64,000 bases of DNA from G963665595 sp963665595 (GCA_963665595.2 CAXXJK010000004.1:1-64000); one strand, 5' to 3'. Counted from the stretch's first letter, positions 42,968-51,631 are shown. Program-made: numbers and translations. Notes: generated by a model from the letters alone, not told the origin.

Positions 42968-43899
42968 CGCGGCGCGACCTTCAACAATTCCTCAGCTTCG
43001 GCACAAACCTCATGCACGATATCTGCCGCAGTTTGTTCACGACATATCATTCCAGCTATCTGACCAGCGAGGAAACAGCCTGCCTCCTCATCTCCCTCTA
43101 TTGCAGCGCGCCGCAGAGCACCGGTAGCCTTGCCTTCCAATTCTTCATTGTCCTGAACCGTATACTCAAGTTTTGCATATTCACGAGAAAACGGTGTCTT
43201 AAGGCTACGTACGGGATGGCCTAAACGCATACCCGTTTTGATTGTATCGATGTCTTTTGCTTTGAGGATCTTAGCTTTATAGGTTGGGTGTACATTGCAT
43301 TCTTCGGCAACGAGAAAACGCGTTCCCATCTGGATGCCACAGGCACCCAGCATAAAAGCCGCCGCCATTCCACGCCCGTCTCCAATACCACCCGCAGCGA
43401 TAACCGGTAAATCCGTTACGTCACAAACTTGGGGTACAAGCGCCATGGTAGAGATTTCGCCCACATGACCTCCGGATTCTCCACCCTCAGCAATGACCGC
43501 TACCGCGCCCACCTTAGTCATCATGCGTGCCATCGCACTCGAGGCGATAACGGGGATGATCTTGCTACCCGCCTCGCGCCAGAGATTCATATAGCGGGAC
43601 GGATTTCCCGCACCCGTCGTGAGCACGGGAACCTTTTCCTCGGCAAGCATTATGGCGACCTCTTCGACCTTCGGGCTCATAAGCATAACGTTTACGCCAA
43701 AAGGTCGATCAGTCAGTTCACGGCACCTTCTAATCTGGCTGCGAACTCGCTCAGCAGAAGCATTGCCTGCAGAAATAATCCCTAAGCCGCCGGCATTTGA
43801 AACCGCGGCAGCAAGTTCGCCATCGGAAATCCAAGCCATGCCACCCTGGAAAACAGGGTATTCAATACCTAACAACTCGCAGAGAGGACTCGATATCAT
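42955..43899 (-). CDS. fabK: Enoyl-ACP reductase II (FMN-dependent)
   Basis: A 314-residue flavoprotein of the nitronate monooxygenase-like family acting as FabK: LCELLGIEYPVFQGGMAWISDGELAAAVSNAGGLGIISAG, IAEGGESGGHVGEIST (FMN phosphate and catalytic His), and VIAAGGIGDGRGMAAAF. It completes each elongation cycle. No FabI or FabL is seen in the cluster; FabK is not inhibited by triclosan. ATG 43899 lies 8 bases after AAGG; the GTG at 43905 is less well placed. Confidence 0.95.
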   Translation of the reverse strand: MISSPLCELLGIEYPVFQGGMAWISDGELAAAVSNAGGLGIISAGNASAERVRSQIRRCRELTDRPFGVNVMLMSPKVEEVAIMLAEEKVPVLTTGAGNPSRYMNLWREAGSKIIPVIASSAMARMMTKVGAVAVIAEGGESGGHVGEISTMALVPQVCDVTDLPVIAAGGIGDGRGMAAAFMLGACGIQMGTRFLVAEECNVHPTYKAKILKAKDIDTIKTGMRLGHPVRSLKTPFSREYAKLEYTVQDNEELEGKATGALRRAAIEGDEEAGCFLAGQIAGMICREQTAADIVHEVCAEAEELLKVAPRWVI

Positions 43900-43916
43900 A
43901 CCCACACAACCTTGCG

Positions 43917-44138
43917 CTATGCTGTTTTTGATTCTACAAAGTTCACCAATTCGCCAATGGTCGAAATCTTCTCGTCCATTTCAAGATCGACACCAAACTC
44001 GTCCTCAAGAGCCATAACAAGCTCAACGGTGGTAAGACTGTCGATGCCTAAATCCTCAAATGTCGAGTCGGCGCTAATGTCTTCGGGCTTCGCGTCGGTA
44101 TATTCAACGACGAGTTCTACTATCTTGTCATAAACCAT
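43917..44138 (-). CDS. acpP: Acyl carrier protein
   Basis: A 73-residue acidic ACP with the phosphopantetheine Ser in DLGIDSLTTVELVMALED. It carries all intermediates of the cycle. ATG 44138 follows GAGGAG. The 248-base gap upstream (44139-44386) suggests its own promoter in addition to the fabH one, which would fit the high demand for ACP. Confidence 0.97.
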   Translation of the reverse strand: MVYDKIVELVVEYTDAKPEDISADSTFEDLGIDSLTTVELVMALEDEFGVDLEMDEKISTIGELVNFVESKTA

Positions 44139-44293
44139 TATAACTCCTCTAGTGTTTGGGGATCACTGACCCTCTGCAACGACTGGCCACCGTATAGAAG
44201 ATATACAGCCACCTACCGGTAATTCCGGCATAAAGACAATTTTGACATATCTGAAAAAATGTACAATTCCTTACATGAACCATCAACCATAAC

Positions 44294-44319
44294 GCAGACA
44301 TTATTCACTAAATGTCTGC
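44294..44319. promoter_or_regulatory. Palindrome in the fabH-acpP gap
   Basis: GCAGACATT (44294-44302), 8 bases, AATGTCTGC (44311-44319) is a perfect 9-base inverted repeat. It is not followed by a T run, and lies upstream of a probable acpP promoter region. A smaller repeat GTATA-N5-TATAC lies at about 44192-44206, and TGGCCACCGT occurs twice in the gap (44184, 44356). It may be an operator of a fatty-acid regulator not encoded here. Confidence 0.45.
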
Positions 44320-44386
44320 AATTTTAAAACCTGATTTCAATGAGCATAGTGCATGTGGCCACCGTTCACCACAAGAAAAATAGGTG

Positions 44387-45343
44387 CTACCAACGAATAA
44401 GACAAGCTCCGGAAGTAAGACCACCACCAAAAGCCACCAGTATCACAAGATCATTTTCATGAAGCTTACCCTGTCTATTGAGCTCGTCAAGAAGAAGCGG
44501 GATACACGCAGCCGAAGTATTACCATACTCGCCAATATTCACTGCAAAACGTTCCTCGGGTATACCCTTAAGACGTCTGCGCGCGCTGTCTATAATACGC
44601 AGATTAGCTTGATGCGGAATTACCCACGAAACGTCTCCTTGAACAAATCCATTCCGTTTAAGAACAGTATCTATGTCCTTGATAAATTCATTGACCGCAA
44701 ATTTGAATGTCTCCGGCCCGTCCATAAGCGCAAAGGGATCCGGTGGTAATTCGCCCTTCCAAAAGGGCGAATTACCACGAGACGCTGGTATCTTTATGAC
44801 CTCATCGCCACCATAGGCGCAGAGAATAGAATCGAGATAGTTATCACCCGGCTCAAGCACCAATGCACCAGCAGCATCGCCAAATAATACGCAGGTGGAC
44901 CGATCCTCCCAGTCGATGATACGCGACATGCGCTCAGCACCAATAACAAGAACGTGGCGATAACCGCGCGCAATAAACCCTGCGGCAGTATCAAGCAGAT
45001 ATATGAACCCTGAACAAGCAGCGCTGATGTCGAATGCCGGACATGTAGCACCTATGAAGCGCTGCGTCATTTGGGCAACGCCGGGGCACATATCATCGCT
45101 GCTCACTGATGCGGCAATTATAAGATCAAGCTCTTCTGGGCGTACCCCTGCATTTTCAAGTGCCGCTCGTGCCGCATGGGCCCCCATATCAGCCGCGCTC
45201 TCAGTTTCTGATATATGACGTGTGTGAACTCCCGTGCGCTGTACAATCCACTCATCTGAGGTATCGACGATGGAACTCATCTCGTCATTTGTAACGACAC
45301 GCTCAGGCACATACGATCCGGTACCCGTGATTTTAAAACTCAT
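44387..45343 (-). CDS. fabH: 3-oxoacyl-ACP synthase III
   Basis: A 318-residue initiating condensing enzyme joining acetyl- or branched acyl-CoA with malonyl-ACP. It has FKITGTGSYVPERVVTNDE, the nucleophile in FDISAACSGFIYLLDTAAG, His in WVIPHQANLRIIDSA, and Asn in EYGNTSAACIPLLLDEL. ATG 45343 lies 8 bases after AGGAAG; GTG 45349 is too close to it. First gene of the fab operon, 70 bases past metK. Confidence 0.96.
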   Translation of the reverse strand: MSFKITGTGSYVPERVVTNDEMSSIVDTSDEWIVQRTGVHTRHISETESAADMGAHAARAALENAGVRPEELDLIIAASVSSDDMCPGVAQMTQRFIGATCPAFDISAACSGFIYLLDTAAGFIARGYRHVLVIGAERMSRIIDWEDRSTCVLFGDAAGALVLEPGDNYLDSILCAYGGDEVIKIPASRGNSPFWKGELPPDPFALMDGPETFKFAVNEFIKDIDTVLKRNGFVQGDVSWVIPHQANLRIIDSARRRLKGIPEERFAVNIGEYGNTSAACIPLLLDELNRQGKLHENDLVILVAFGGGLTSGACLIRW

Positions 45344-45413
45344 CGACACTGCTTCCTGTTCTCGTTATCTAACACTCACCACTCAAAATGAGACGTCCCG
45401 TACCAACTATAGC

Positions 45414-46670
45414 CTAGCCATCTATCGCCGCTCGCAATGCCTCTATTCGATCAGTCCGTTCCCAAGTAAATTCAGGAAGCTCGCGGCCAAAATGCCCATA
45501 TGTTGCCGTTTTACGATAGATAGGACGCCGCAGATCTAGGTCACGTATGATGGCGGCGGGGCGCAGATCAAATACTCTGCTTACCGCATCCTCAATGCGT
45601 TCGATAGGTACTTTCCCTGTCCCAAAAGTCTCAACCAGCACCGACAAGGGCTCGGCAATTCCAATACCATAAGCAATCTGGATTTCCGCACGATCAGCAA
45701 GACCAGCCGCGACGATGTTCTTAGCGACCCAGCGAGCGGCATAGGCCCCTGAACGGTCGACCTTCGTGCAATCTTTACCTGAAAAGGCCCCGCCGCCATG
45801 TCTACCCATACCGCCATATGTATCAACAATAATTTTGCGACCGGTAAGCCCCGCATCGCCCATAGGCCCGCCTATAACAAACCTTCCGGTCGGATTTACG
45901 AACACTTCAAGATCATCAAAAATCAAACCTTCTTCGGAAAACACCGGTTCTATAACATGCGAAATAAGATCTGGTTTGAGATTTTTGTTAATATCAATCT
46001 CTTCGGCATGTTGCGTGGATATCAGAACCTTTTCTGCTCCAACTGGCCTACCGTCAACATAACGCACGGAAACTTGAGTCTTACCATCGGGACGAAGATA
46101 GGGCAATGTACCATCCTTGCGCACCTTCGCAAGACGTTCTGCTAAACGATGAGCAAGGTATATGGGCATAGGAAGAAGGGTTCTCGTCTCATTGCATGCA
46201 TACCCAAACATCATGCCTTGATCGCCCGCACCTATAAGATCGAGCGGATCAATAGGAGTTTCGCCTCTGTTTTGAACTTCATAAGATTCGTCCACACCTT
46301 GCGCGATATCGGCACTTTGCTCATGAATGGCGTTGATAATACCGCAGGTGTCACAGTCAAAACCATACTTTGCACGATCATAGCCAATATCTCGGATCAC
46401 ATCGCGCACGATACTGGGGACATCGATATACGCCTGGGTGCGAATCTCTCCGCCAACAATGACAAGACCAGTTGTCGCAAACGTCTCACAGGCGACTCTA
46501 ACACGCTCAGGGTCAGCCGGCTCACCCGTTGGCGATACGTATCCCTGGCGAACCAAATCGATTTCCTTGGCAAGAATAGCATCAAGAACGGCATCCGATA
46601 TCTGGTCGCATATTTTGTCTGGATGACCCTCAGTGACCGACTCAGAAGTAAAAAGATAAGAATTGCCCAT
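45414..46670 (-). CDS. metK: S-adenosylmethionine synthetase
   Basis: A 418-residue MetK making SAM from methionine and ATP. Motifs: LFTSESVTEGHPDKICDQISDA, IGAGDQGMMFGYACNET, the P-loop-like GGGAFSGKDCTKVDRS, GRFVIGGPMGDAGLTGRKII and RWVAKNIVAAGLA. ATG 46670 was chosen because GGGAG is 7 bases upstream and homology starts here; the open frame continues upstream through the riboswitch but is not coding. Expression is controlled by the SAM riboswitch at 46723. Confidence 0.97.
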   Translation of the reverse strand: MGNSYLFTSESVTEGHPDKICDQISDAVLDAILAKEIDLVRQGYVSPTGEPADPERVRVACETFATTGLVIVGGEIRTQAYIDVPSIVRDVIRDIGYDRAKYGFDCDTCGIINAIHEQSADIAQGVDESYEVQNRGETPIDPLDLIGAGDQGMMFGYACNETRTLLPMPIYLAHRLAERLAKVRKDGTLPYLRPDGKTQVSVRYVDGRPVGAEKVLISTQHAEEIDINKNLKPDLISHVIEPVFSEEGLIFDDLEVFVNPTGRFVIGGPMGDAGLTGRKIIVDTYGGMGRHGGGAFSGKDCTKVDRSGAYAARWVAKNIVAAGLADRAEIQIAYGIGIAEPLSVLVETFGTGKVPIERIEDAVSRVFDLRPAAIIRDLDLRRPIYRKTATYGHFGRELPEFTWERTDRIEALRAAIDG

Positions 46671-46722
46671 ACCATGACTCCCATCTTCCAGATATGAAGG
46701 GAAAATCGCAGCTACTGTGCCG

Positions 46723-46899
46723 CACCCATTTTCCTCTCTTCTGCCGAGATGTGGCACCTTTAGCGTCACGACATCTCCGCGGATGCAGCGCGACTACTGG
46801 TTGCCGGGGTTTCTCAGGGCTCGGTCCCTCCACCCTCATGCACCCGTCAAATGAGCCAGCGCTTATCCCACCAGCCAAACGGGTACCTCTTGATGAGCA
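46723..46899 (-). promoter_or_regulatory. SAM-I riboswitch (S box) of metK, with an inserted helix
   Basis: The minus strand carries the S-box core: CTCATCAAGAG (46897-46887), GGTGGAGGGACCGAGCCC (about 46835-46818), AAACCCCGGCAACC, AAAGGTGCC, then GAGAGGAAAATGGG. P1 can pair TGCTCAT (46899-46893) with ATGGGTG (46729-46723), partly by G-U. About 52 bases separate AAGAG from GGTGGAGGG, which normally adjoin; the extra part can fold as GTACCCGT/ACGGGTGC. Downstream, ATTTTCC (46706-46700) can pair either with GGAAAAT next to P1 or, as TCCC, with the metK ribosome site GGGAG, which suggests translational control. Confidence 0.85.
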
Positions 46900-46904
46900 G
46901 GAAG

Positions 46905-46933
46905 AGCATAATCCTACTTCTTTTATATGTGAA
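46905..46933 (-). promoter_or_regulatory. Promoter of metK
   Basis: TTCACA (46933-46928), 17 bases, TATGCT (46910-46905) on the minus strand. Transcription would start near 46898, exactly at the first base of riboswitch helix P1, which supports both assignments. Confidence 0.65.
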
Positions 46934-46975
46934 GCTAAATCATCAATCTACAGATAAACGGAGAAGACAAGGTGA

Positions 46976-47055
46976 GAGCGGTACAGAAGGCCACCTGACC
47001 GCTCATACAACCCTGCAATAAACGATTGAAGTCACATCGAAAAGGTGTGTAATCT
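46976..47055 (+). promoter_or_regulatory. Upstream region of the glutamate-cysteine ligase operon
   Basis: TTGAAG (47026-47031), 18 bases, TAATCT (47050-47055) is a candidate promoter, placing the start about 45 bases before ATG 47107. Just upstream, GAGCGGT (46976-46982) and ACCGCTC (46998-47004) form a hairpin or operator lying between the back-to-back metK and ligase promoters. Confidence 0.45.
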
Positions 47056-47106
47056 CGGTACATGGAACCGTTATACCGGTTTGCGTCAATGAGCGGGTGC
47101 ATAATT

Positions 47107-48492
47107 ATGATCATGAATAAAGAACAAAGATATGAAGCCAATAGCAATGCCATTATCTCTTATCTGTCAGCCGGCGAGGGAGTAGCCGAAAAGCGACGGA
47201 TCGGATTTGAACTCGAACACTTTATTGTTGAGAAAGAGACACAGTCCGCTATTCCCTACCATGACTGGCCCGCAGCATCTGGTTTAATTAAACCCGGTGT
47301 TGGGACTCTTTTGACAGCTCTTGAGCCCTATTATGATCGTACGATATATCAGCCTCAAGCCGATGGCTCTCTGGTGCTTCTCGGGCTTGAACGCAGCGGA
47401 GCCAACATTACCCTTGAACCTGGTGCTCAGTTGGAAGTATCGATTGGTCCTGCTGTTAATGTCGCCGAAATAGAAGAGATATATCTTTCATTTCGAACAG
47501 AACTTGATGGAATTCTGAACACTTGGGGCTATGAAGTAGTCTTGCTTGGCTACCATCCTACCGCGCGTGCACAGGATATCGCATTGTTGCCCAAGACGCG
47601 TTACCAAATGATGGACAAACATTTCACAGAAACTGGCCATCAGGGCATCTGCATGATGCGCGGGAGCGCGAGCACTCAAATCTCAATCGACTATGAAAAC
47701 GAAGATGACGCTCGCCGTAAGCTACGGTTATCAAGTTTTCTGGGACCCCTGTTTGCCTTCATAACCGACAACACTCCGATATTTCAAGGAAACCGTGTAG
47801 GGCTTCTTCAGAAGCGAGACCTTGCGCCTCTTGGAAAGACAGCGGATAGCCTACCCGTCCCTTTCAGGATGGCTCGAACCGTCATGTGGGAAGATGTAGA
47901 TCCCGACCGTTCAGGGATTGCCTCCGCCGCATATTCTGACGGACCCCTGTATCGTGCATATGCGCAAGAAATCCTTGATGCTCCCGCAATTCTCACCATG
48001 GAACCCCAGGCCGTGTTTCGCAGCTTTGAACCCATTAGAGATATTTACGAAAACCAAACGCTTGAAACTGAGGATATAATTCACCTACTTTCGATGTTTT
48101 TCTTCGATGTCCGCCTCAAACAATATATTGAGATTCGCATGGCAGATGCGCTCCCTCCGCATCTTGCCTTTGCCTATGCAGCGCTCATCGAAGGAATTTT
48201 CTATGTACCAAATAATCTATATCTGATAGAAACCATGCTAGAAAACAATACGGTGCATGATATTATCGCGGCAAAGCACGCGCTGATGCGCGATGGCTAT
48301 GATGCCATTGTTTATGGTAGAACCGCCGCAGAATGGCTCACTGAACTCATGGCGCTGGCAAGTACGGCAATGAATCCCGATCGCTTGTATCTTGCACCCC
48401 TCAATGCGCTAATCGCTGCTGGCCAGACCCCTCTTGATCAGTACCGCACTGGTCATCTGACCAACGAACTCGACAGGAAGGCATCACGATGA
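47107..48492 (+). CDS. Glutamate-cysteine ligase family protein (GCS2/EgtA-like)
   Basis: A 461-residue member of the GCS2 family, which joins the gamma-carboxyl of glutamate to an amine, usually cysteine, using ATP. Visible are the start strand RRIGFELEHFIVEKE with the metal-binding Glu pair, LEPGAQLEVSIGPA, MMDKHFTETGHQGICMMRGSASTQISIDYEN, and RMADALPPHLAFAYAALIEG. These match the EgtA/plant-type enzymes rather than E. coli GshA. ATG 47107 has a GGGTG 8 bases upstream; ATG 47113 and 47062 are alternatives. It overlaps the ATP-grasp gene by 4 bases. No ergothioneine genes (egtB, egtD) accompany it, so its end product is open. Confidence 0.85.
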   Translation: MIMNKEQRYEANSNAIISYLSAGEGVAEKRRIGFELEHFIVEKETQSAIPYHDWPAASGLIKPGVGTLLTALEPYYDRTIYQPQADGSLVLLGLERSGANITLEPGAQLEVSIGPAVNVAEIEEIYLSFRTELDGILNTWGYEVVLLGYHPTARAQDIALLPKTRYQMMDKHFTETGHQGICMMRGSASTQISIDYENEDDARRKLRLSSFLGPLFAFITDNTPIFQGNRVGLLQKRDLAPLGKTADSLPVPFRMARTVMWEDVDPDRSGIASAAYSDGPLYRAYAQEILDAPAILTMEPQAVFRSFEPIRDIYENQTLETEDIIHLLSMFFFDVRLKQYIEIRMADALPPHLAFAYAALIEGIFYVPNNLYLIETMLENNTVHDIIAAKHALMRDGYDAIVYGRTAAEWLTELMALASTAMNPDRLYLAPLNALIAAGQTPLDQYRTGHLTNELDRKASR

Positions 48493-50072
48493 TCACCGAC
48501 TACCGCGAAACGCATGGCCACACGCGCGAACTTCGCGATGAGTTCATCACCGCGATGAACTTGTTGGGAGGTGATGCGGACGGAAGAGAAGCTGTGTGGA
48601 ACTATATTAGAAACTCGACGGCTATCTACCATGGTCAGGTCATTGGTATGGCATTTGTCCCACAGTTCTTTGACCAAGTAACCCTATGCTATTTCAACGA
48701 TATTGTCCAAACAATCAATAGGATCATGGATACCGTGATTTTTGCCTATCGCAATGATCCTGCCTATCGAGCCCTTTTTCATTTTCCTCCTGAACTCGAA
48801 TATCTCACATTGCTTGAAACCGGCTATTCATGCAACATCCCCATCGGCCGTTATGACATATTTCTCGATGAAGATACGCTGGACTTCATGTTCTGTGAAC
48901 TCAATACTGACGGAACGAGTGCCATGAACGAAGAACTCGAAATGACGCGCGCCCTCACCCTTTCAGAGAGTTTCGAACTCATGAGGACCACGCATCGTCT
49001 TGAGGCTCAAGACCTCTACGAGGGGTGGGTGGAGGAATTACTCCGTATCTATGAGACCTATGATCGACGTGTAGAAAATCCCCACTTAGCTATCATTGAT
49101 TTCGAAGAAAGCGGAACGCCGGATGAGTTCAATCAATTCGTCCAGCGATTTAGGACCCGCGGCATCGAAGCAAGAGTTTGCCCGATGGAACACCTTGTCT
49201 GGCATGAAAACGTCGGAGCCGATGATAACAGTGTTCAAGATACGGGCCTTTATACCGATGATGGCTGGCGCATCGACATCATATATCGTCGTGCGGTGAC
49301 CGCTGAAATACTGGATGCTTTACGCGCTGGTCGTGCTGCAGCACGACATATTACGCCTGATATTCAGGTGGCTACATTACACACACCAGCAACCGATCCT
49401 CAACAGCTCGACGCAGTTACCGACGAGTTATGCAAAAAGTTTCCGCTCACCTCTCATAACGAAGAGCGTCTTACGGGAGTTTTCGCTTTTATCAAAGCAG
49501 CGGAGGAGCGAGCAGCTTGTTTGATCGGAAACTTCATCACCAACATACCTCACTGCAAACAGGTATTTCAAGTGCTCCATGCACCTGAGACAAAAACCCT
49601 GTTGACCGTTGAGGAGAATGATTTCATCGCGGCTCATATACCGCTCACCTGCTACCTCACCGCCGATGAAATTGACCTTGATATGGTTAAAGCTGAGCGT
49701 ATGTCATGGATTATCAAACCATCAGATCGCTCGAGCTCATGGGGAGTATTTGCTGGCCGTGACCATACTGATGAGGAATGGGTTCGACTGGTAGACCTAC
49801 ATACCGATGACGATTATGTAGTACAGAACTACTGTCCCCAGTACGCCGCCCCCAATACGCGCCCTTGGCCACTCGAGCCGATGACAGAGTGGAATCTATT
49901 GACCGGTCTTTTCTCTTATGGAGAACGGTTTGGCGGTGTTTATATGCGAGCAGGTCAAAATGGTCTCATTGTGGGCTATGCCGGAGGAGTAACAGTAGGG
50001 TCCTTCTTTGCTGATTGCAATTTGGCGGCCATTCCTGATCATCGTATCGCTATACGCGATCTTGACTCCTGA
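48489..50072 (+). CDS. ATP-grasp ligase, glutathionylspermidine-synthase-like
   Basis: A 527-residue protein I cannot name with certainty. IPIGRYDIFLDED..FMFCELNTDGTSAMNEELE resembles the pre-ATP-grasp/ATP-grasp part of glutathionylspermidine synthase (GRFD.. EYNADTP), and SWIIKPSDRSSSWGVFAGRD, VVQNYCPQY and FGGVYMRAGQNGLIVGYAGG look like the Lys-containing nucleotide strand and metal/phosphate loops of the fold. It lacks the amidase domain of bifunctional GspS. Four-base overlap with the glutamate-cysteine ligase gene argues that it uses that enzyme's product, adding a second amino acid or amine as glutathione synthetase would. Reaction and product are unknown. Confidence 0.65.
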   Translation: MITDYRETHGHTRELRDEFITAMNLLGGDADGREAVWNYIRNSTAIYHGQVIGMAFVPQFFDQVTLCYFNDIVQTINRIMDTVIFAYRNDPAYRALFHFPPELEYLTLLETGYSCNIPIGRYDIFLDEDTLDFMFCELNTDGTSAMNEELEMTRALTLSESFELMRTTHRLEAQDLYEGWVEELLRIYETYDRRVENPHLAIIDFEESGTPDEFNQFVQRFRTRGIEARVCPMEHLVWHENVGADDNSVQDTGLYTDDGWRIDIIYRRAVTAEILDALRAGRAAARHITPDIQVATLHTPATDPQQLDAVTDELCKKFPLTSHNEERLTGVFAFIKAAEERAACLIGNFITNIPHCKQVFQVLHAPETKTLLTVEENDFIAAHIPLTCYLTADEIDLDMVKAERMSWIIKPSDRSSSWGVFAGRDHTDEEWVRLVDLHTDDDYVVQNYCPQYAAPNTRPWPLEPMTEWNLLTGLFSYGERFGGVYMRAGQNGLIVGYAGGVTVGSFFADCNLAAIPDHRIAIRDLDS

Positions 50073-50101
50073 TTTTTCCTACCTAAGAAAGGACTAACAT
50101 C

Positions 50102-51577
50102 ATGTCTGAAGCGCCAGTTCGGGTACGCTTTGCTCCTTCGCCCACCGGCCAACTACATATTGGTGGCGTACGTACCGCACTCTATAACTGGGCATTTGCT
50201 CGAGCGAATGGAGGTACATTTATACTGCGTATCGATGACACTGACCCCACTCGTTCAACACAGGAAAACATTGAGATCATTTTGCGTGCCCTTGAGTGGG
50301 CGGAACTCGACTGGGACGAAGGACCTCTCGTGGGAGGTCCGTTCGAGCCTTACTATCAAACAAAACGAGCTCAGGTTTACTCAAATGCGCTTGCAGTGCT
50401 TATTGATTCCGAACATGCGTATCCTTGTTTCTGCAGCGCTGAGGATCTCGCCAGTAAACGTGAGTCAAATCGTGCGGCAGGCATACAGGGATATGATCGC
50501 ACCTGTCGCGGACTTAGCCCAGAAGAAGCGCGCGCGCGTATTGCGGCAGGAGAGCCTCATGTATGGCGCCTGAAGGTACCGCTCGATCATGGGCCGGTTA
50601 CCTTTCATGATGCGATAAATGGTGATTGTTCATTTCCCAATGATGTTATGGATGATTTCGTACTCATGCGCTCCGATGGCACTCCAACCTATAACTTTAC
50701 CACAGTAGTTGACGATGCAGACATGCGCATCACTCATGTCATCCGCGGCAATGATCATCTATCCAACACACCTCGCCAGATTCTCGTGTACGAAGCACTG
50801 GGCGCTCCTTTACCCGCGTTTGCACATCTTCCTATGATAAATGGTGCTGACGGCAAAAAACTCTCAAAGCGTCATGGCGCGACTTCCGTCGAGCAGTTTA
50901 AGGAACTAGGGTTTTTCCCTGATGTGCTCGTCAACTATCTTGCATTACTTGGCTGGTCGCTTGATGGCGAAACAACGCTTTTTGATAGGCAGACACTATG
51001 CGATAATTTTTCGCTTCAGCGCATCAACAAGAGCCCCGCAACCTTTGATCTTGCAAAACTTGAATGGATGAATCAGCGCTACATCATAGAGCTCGGGGCC
51101 GCCGCTTTCGTGGACGCGCTCATTCCCTATCTGGAAGAGAGCGGATTGGCTACAAAAGCTGAAGTATCCGCCCATCGCTCATGGTTTGAGTCCATCTATC
51201 CGTTGGTTGCTGAGCGCGTTAAGACCATGCAGGATGTCTGCCCTCTGATCGCGTTCCTCTTCAGTGGCCCCACGGTAATACTTGATGAACAATCAGTGTC
51301 AAAAACCTTTGGTAAAACTGATCAAGCGTGCGATATTCTTGGCGCAGCATTAGCGATCATAGCCGACCCCGCTCTCAATTTCACCACCGAAGTACTGCAT
51401 GATGCCCTCAATACCATTCCCGAGAAAATGGGTTTGAAAGTACGCATGGTATTTCAGGTAATCAGAGTAGCCATCACCGGCGCCGTAGTCTCTCCCCCAC
51501 TTTTTGAATCTATGGTCTTGATAGGAAGAGATGACAGCATTGCTCGCTTGAAAGCCGCTGAAGAATACTGCTGCTAA
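50102..51577 (+). CDS. gltX: Glutamyl-tRNA synthetase
   Basis: A 491-residue class I synthetase: RFAPSPTGQLHIGGVRTALYNW (HIGH motif as HIGG), CFCSAEDL, ACRG-like DRTCRGLS, and KKLSKRHGATSV (KMSKS as KLSKR). It charges tRNA-Glu, such as the CUC isoacceptor at 59081; no GlnRS is seen here, so Gln-tRNA may be made through Glu-tRNA-Gln. It follows the ATP-grasp gene by 29 bases behind AAGAAAGGA and shares glutamate as substrate with the first gene of the operon. Confidence 0.97.
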   Translation: MSEAPVRVRFAPSPTGQLHIGGVRTALYNWAFARANGGTFILRIDDTDPTRSTQENIEIILRALEWAELDWDEGPLVGGPFEPYYQTKRAQVYSNALAVLIDSEHAYPCFCSAEDLASKRESNRAAGIQGYDRTCRGLSPEEARARIAAGEPHVWRLKVPLDHGPVTFHDAINGDCSFPNDVMDDFVLMRSDGTPTYNFTTVVDDADMRITHVIRGNDHLSNTPRQILVYEALGAPLPAFAHLPMINGADGKKLSKRHGATSVEQFKELGFFPDVLVNYLALLGWSLDGETTLFDRQTLCDNFSLQRINKSPATFDLAKLEWMNQRYIIELGAAAFVDALIPYLEESGLATKAEVSAHRSWFESIYPLVAERVKTMQDVCPLIAFLFSGPTVILDEQSVSKTFGKTDQACDILGAALAIIADPALNFTTEVLHDALNTIPEKMGLKVRMVFQVIRVAITGAVVSPPLFESMVLIGRDDSIARLKAAEEYCC

Positions 51578-51597
51578 CGAAATCAACCGTCTAACGC

Positions 51598-51631
51598 CGT
51601 AAGGGCCGCTCGTATTCGAGCGGCCCTTACG
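51598..51631. terminator. 15-base-pair perfect hairpin between convergent genes
   Basis: CGTAAGGGCCGCTCG (51598-51612), loop TATT, CGAGCGGCCCTTACG (51617-51631). Very stable, with no T run on either side; it separates gltX (plus) from the ABC exporter (minus) and probably ends both transcripts. Confidence 0.8.

Noticed and set aside
46671..46769. In-frame N-terminal extension of metK
   Set aside because: The open frame runs back through the SAM riboswitch; conserved MetK sequence begins at MGNSYLFTSES with a good ribosome site.
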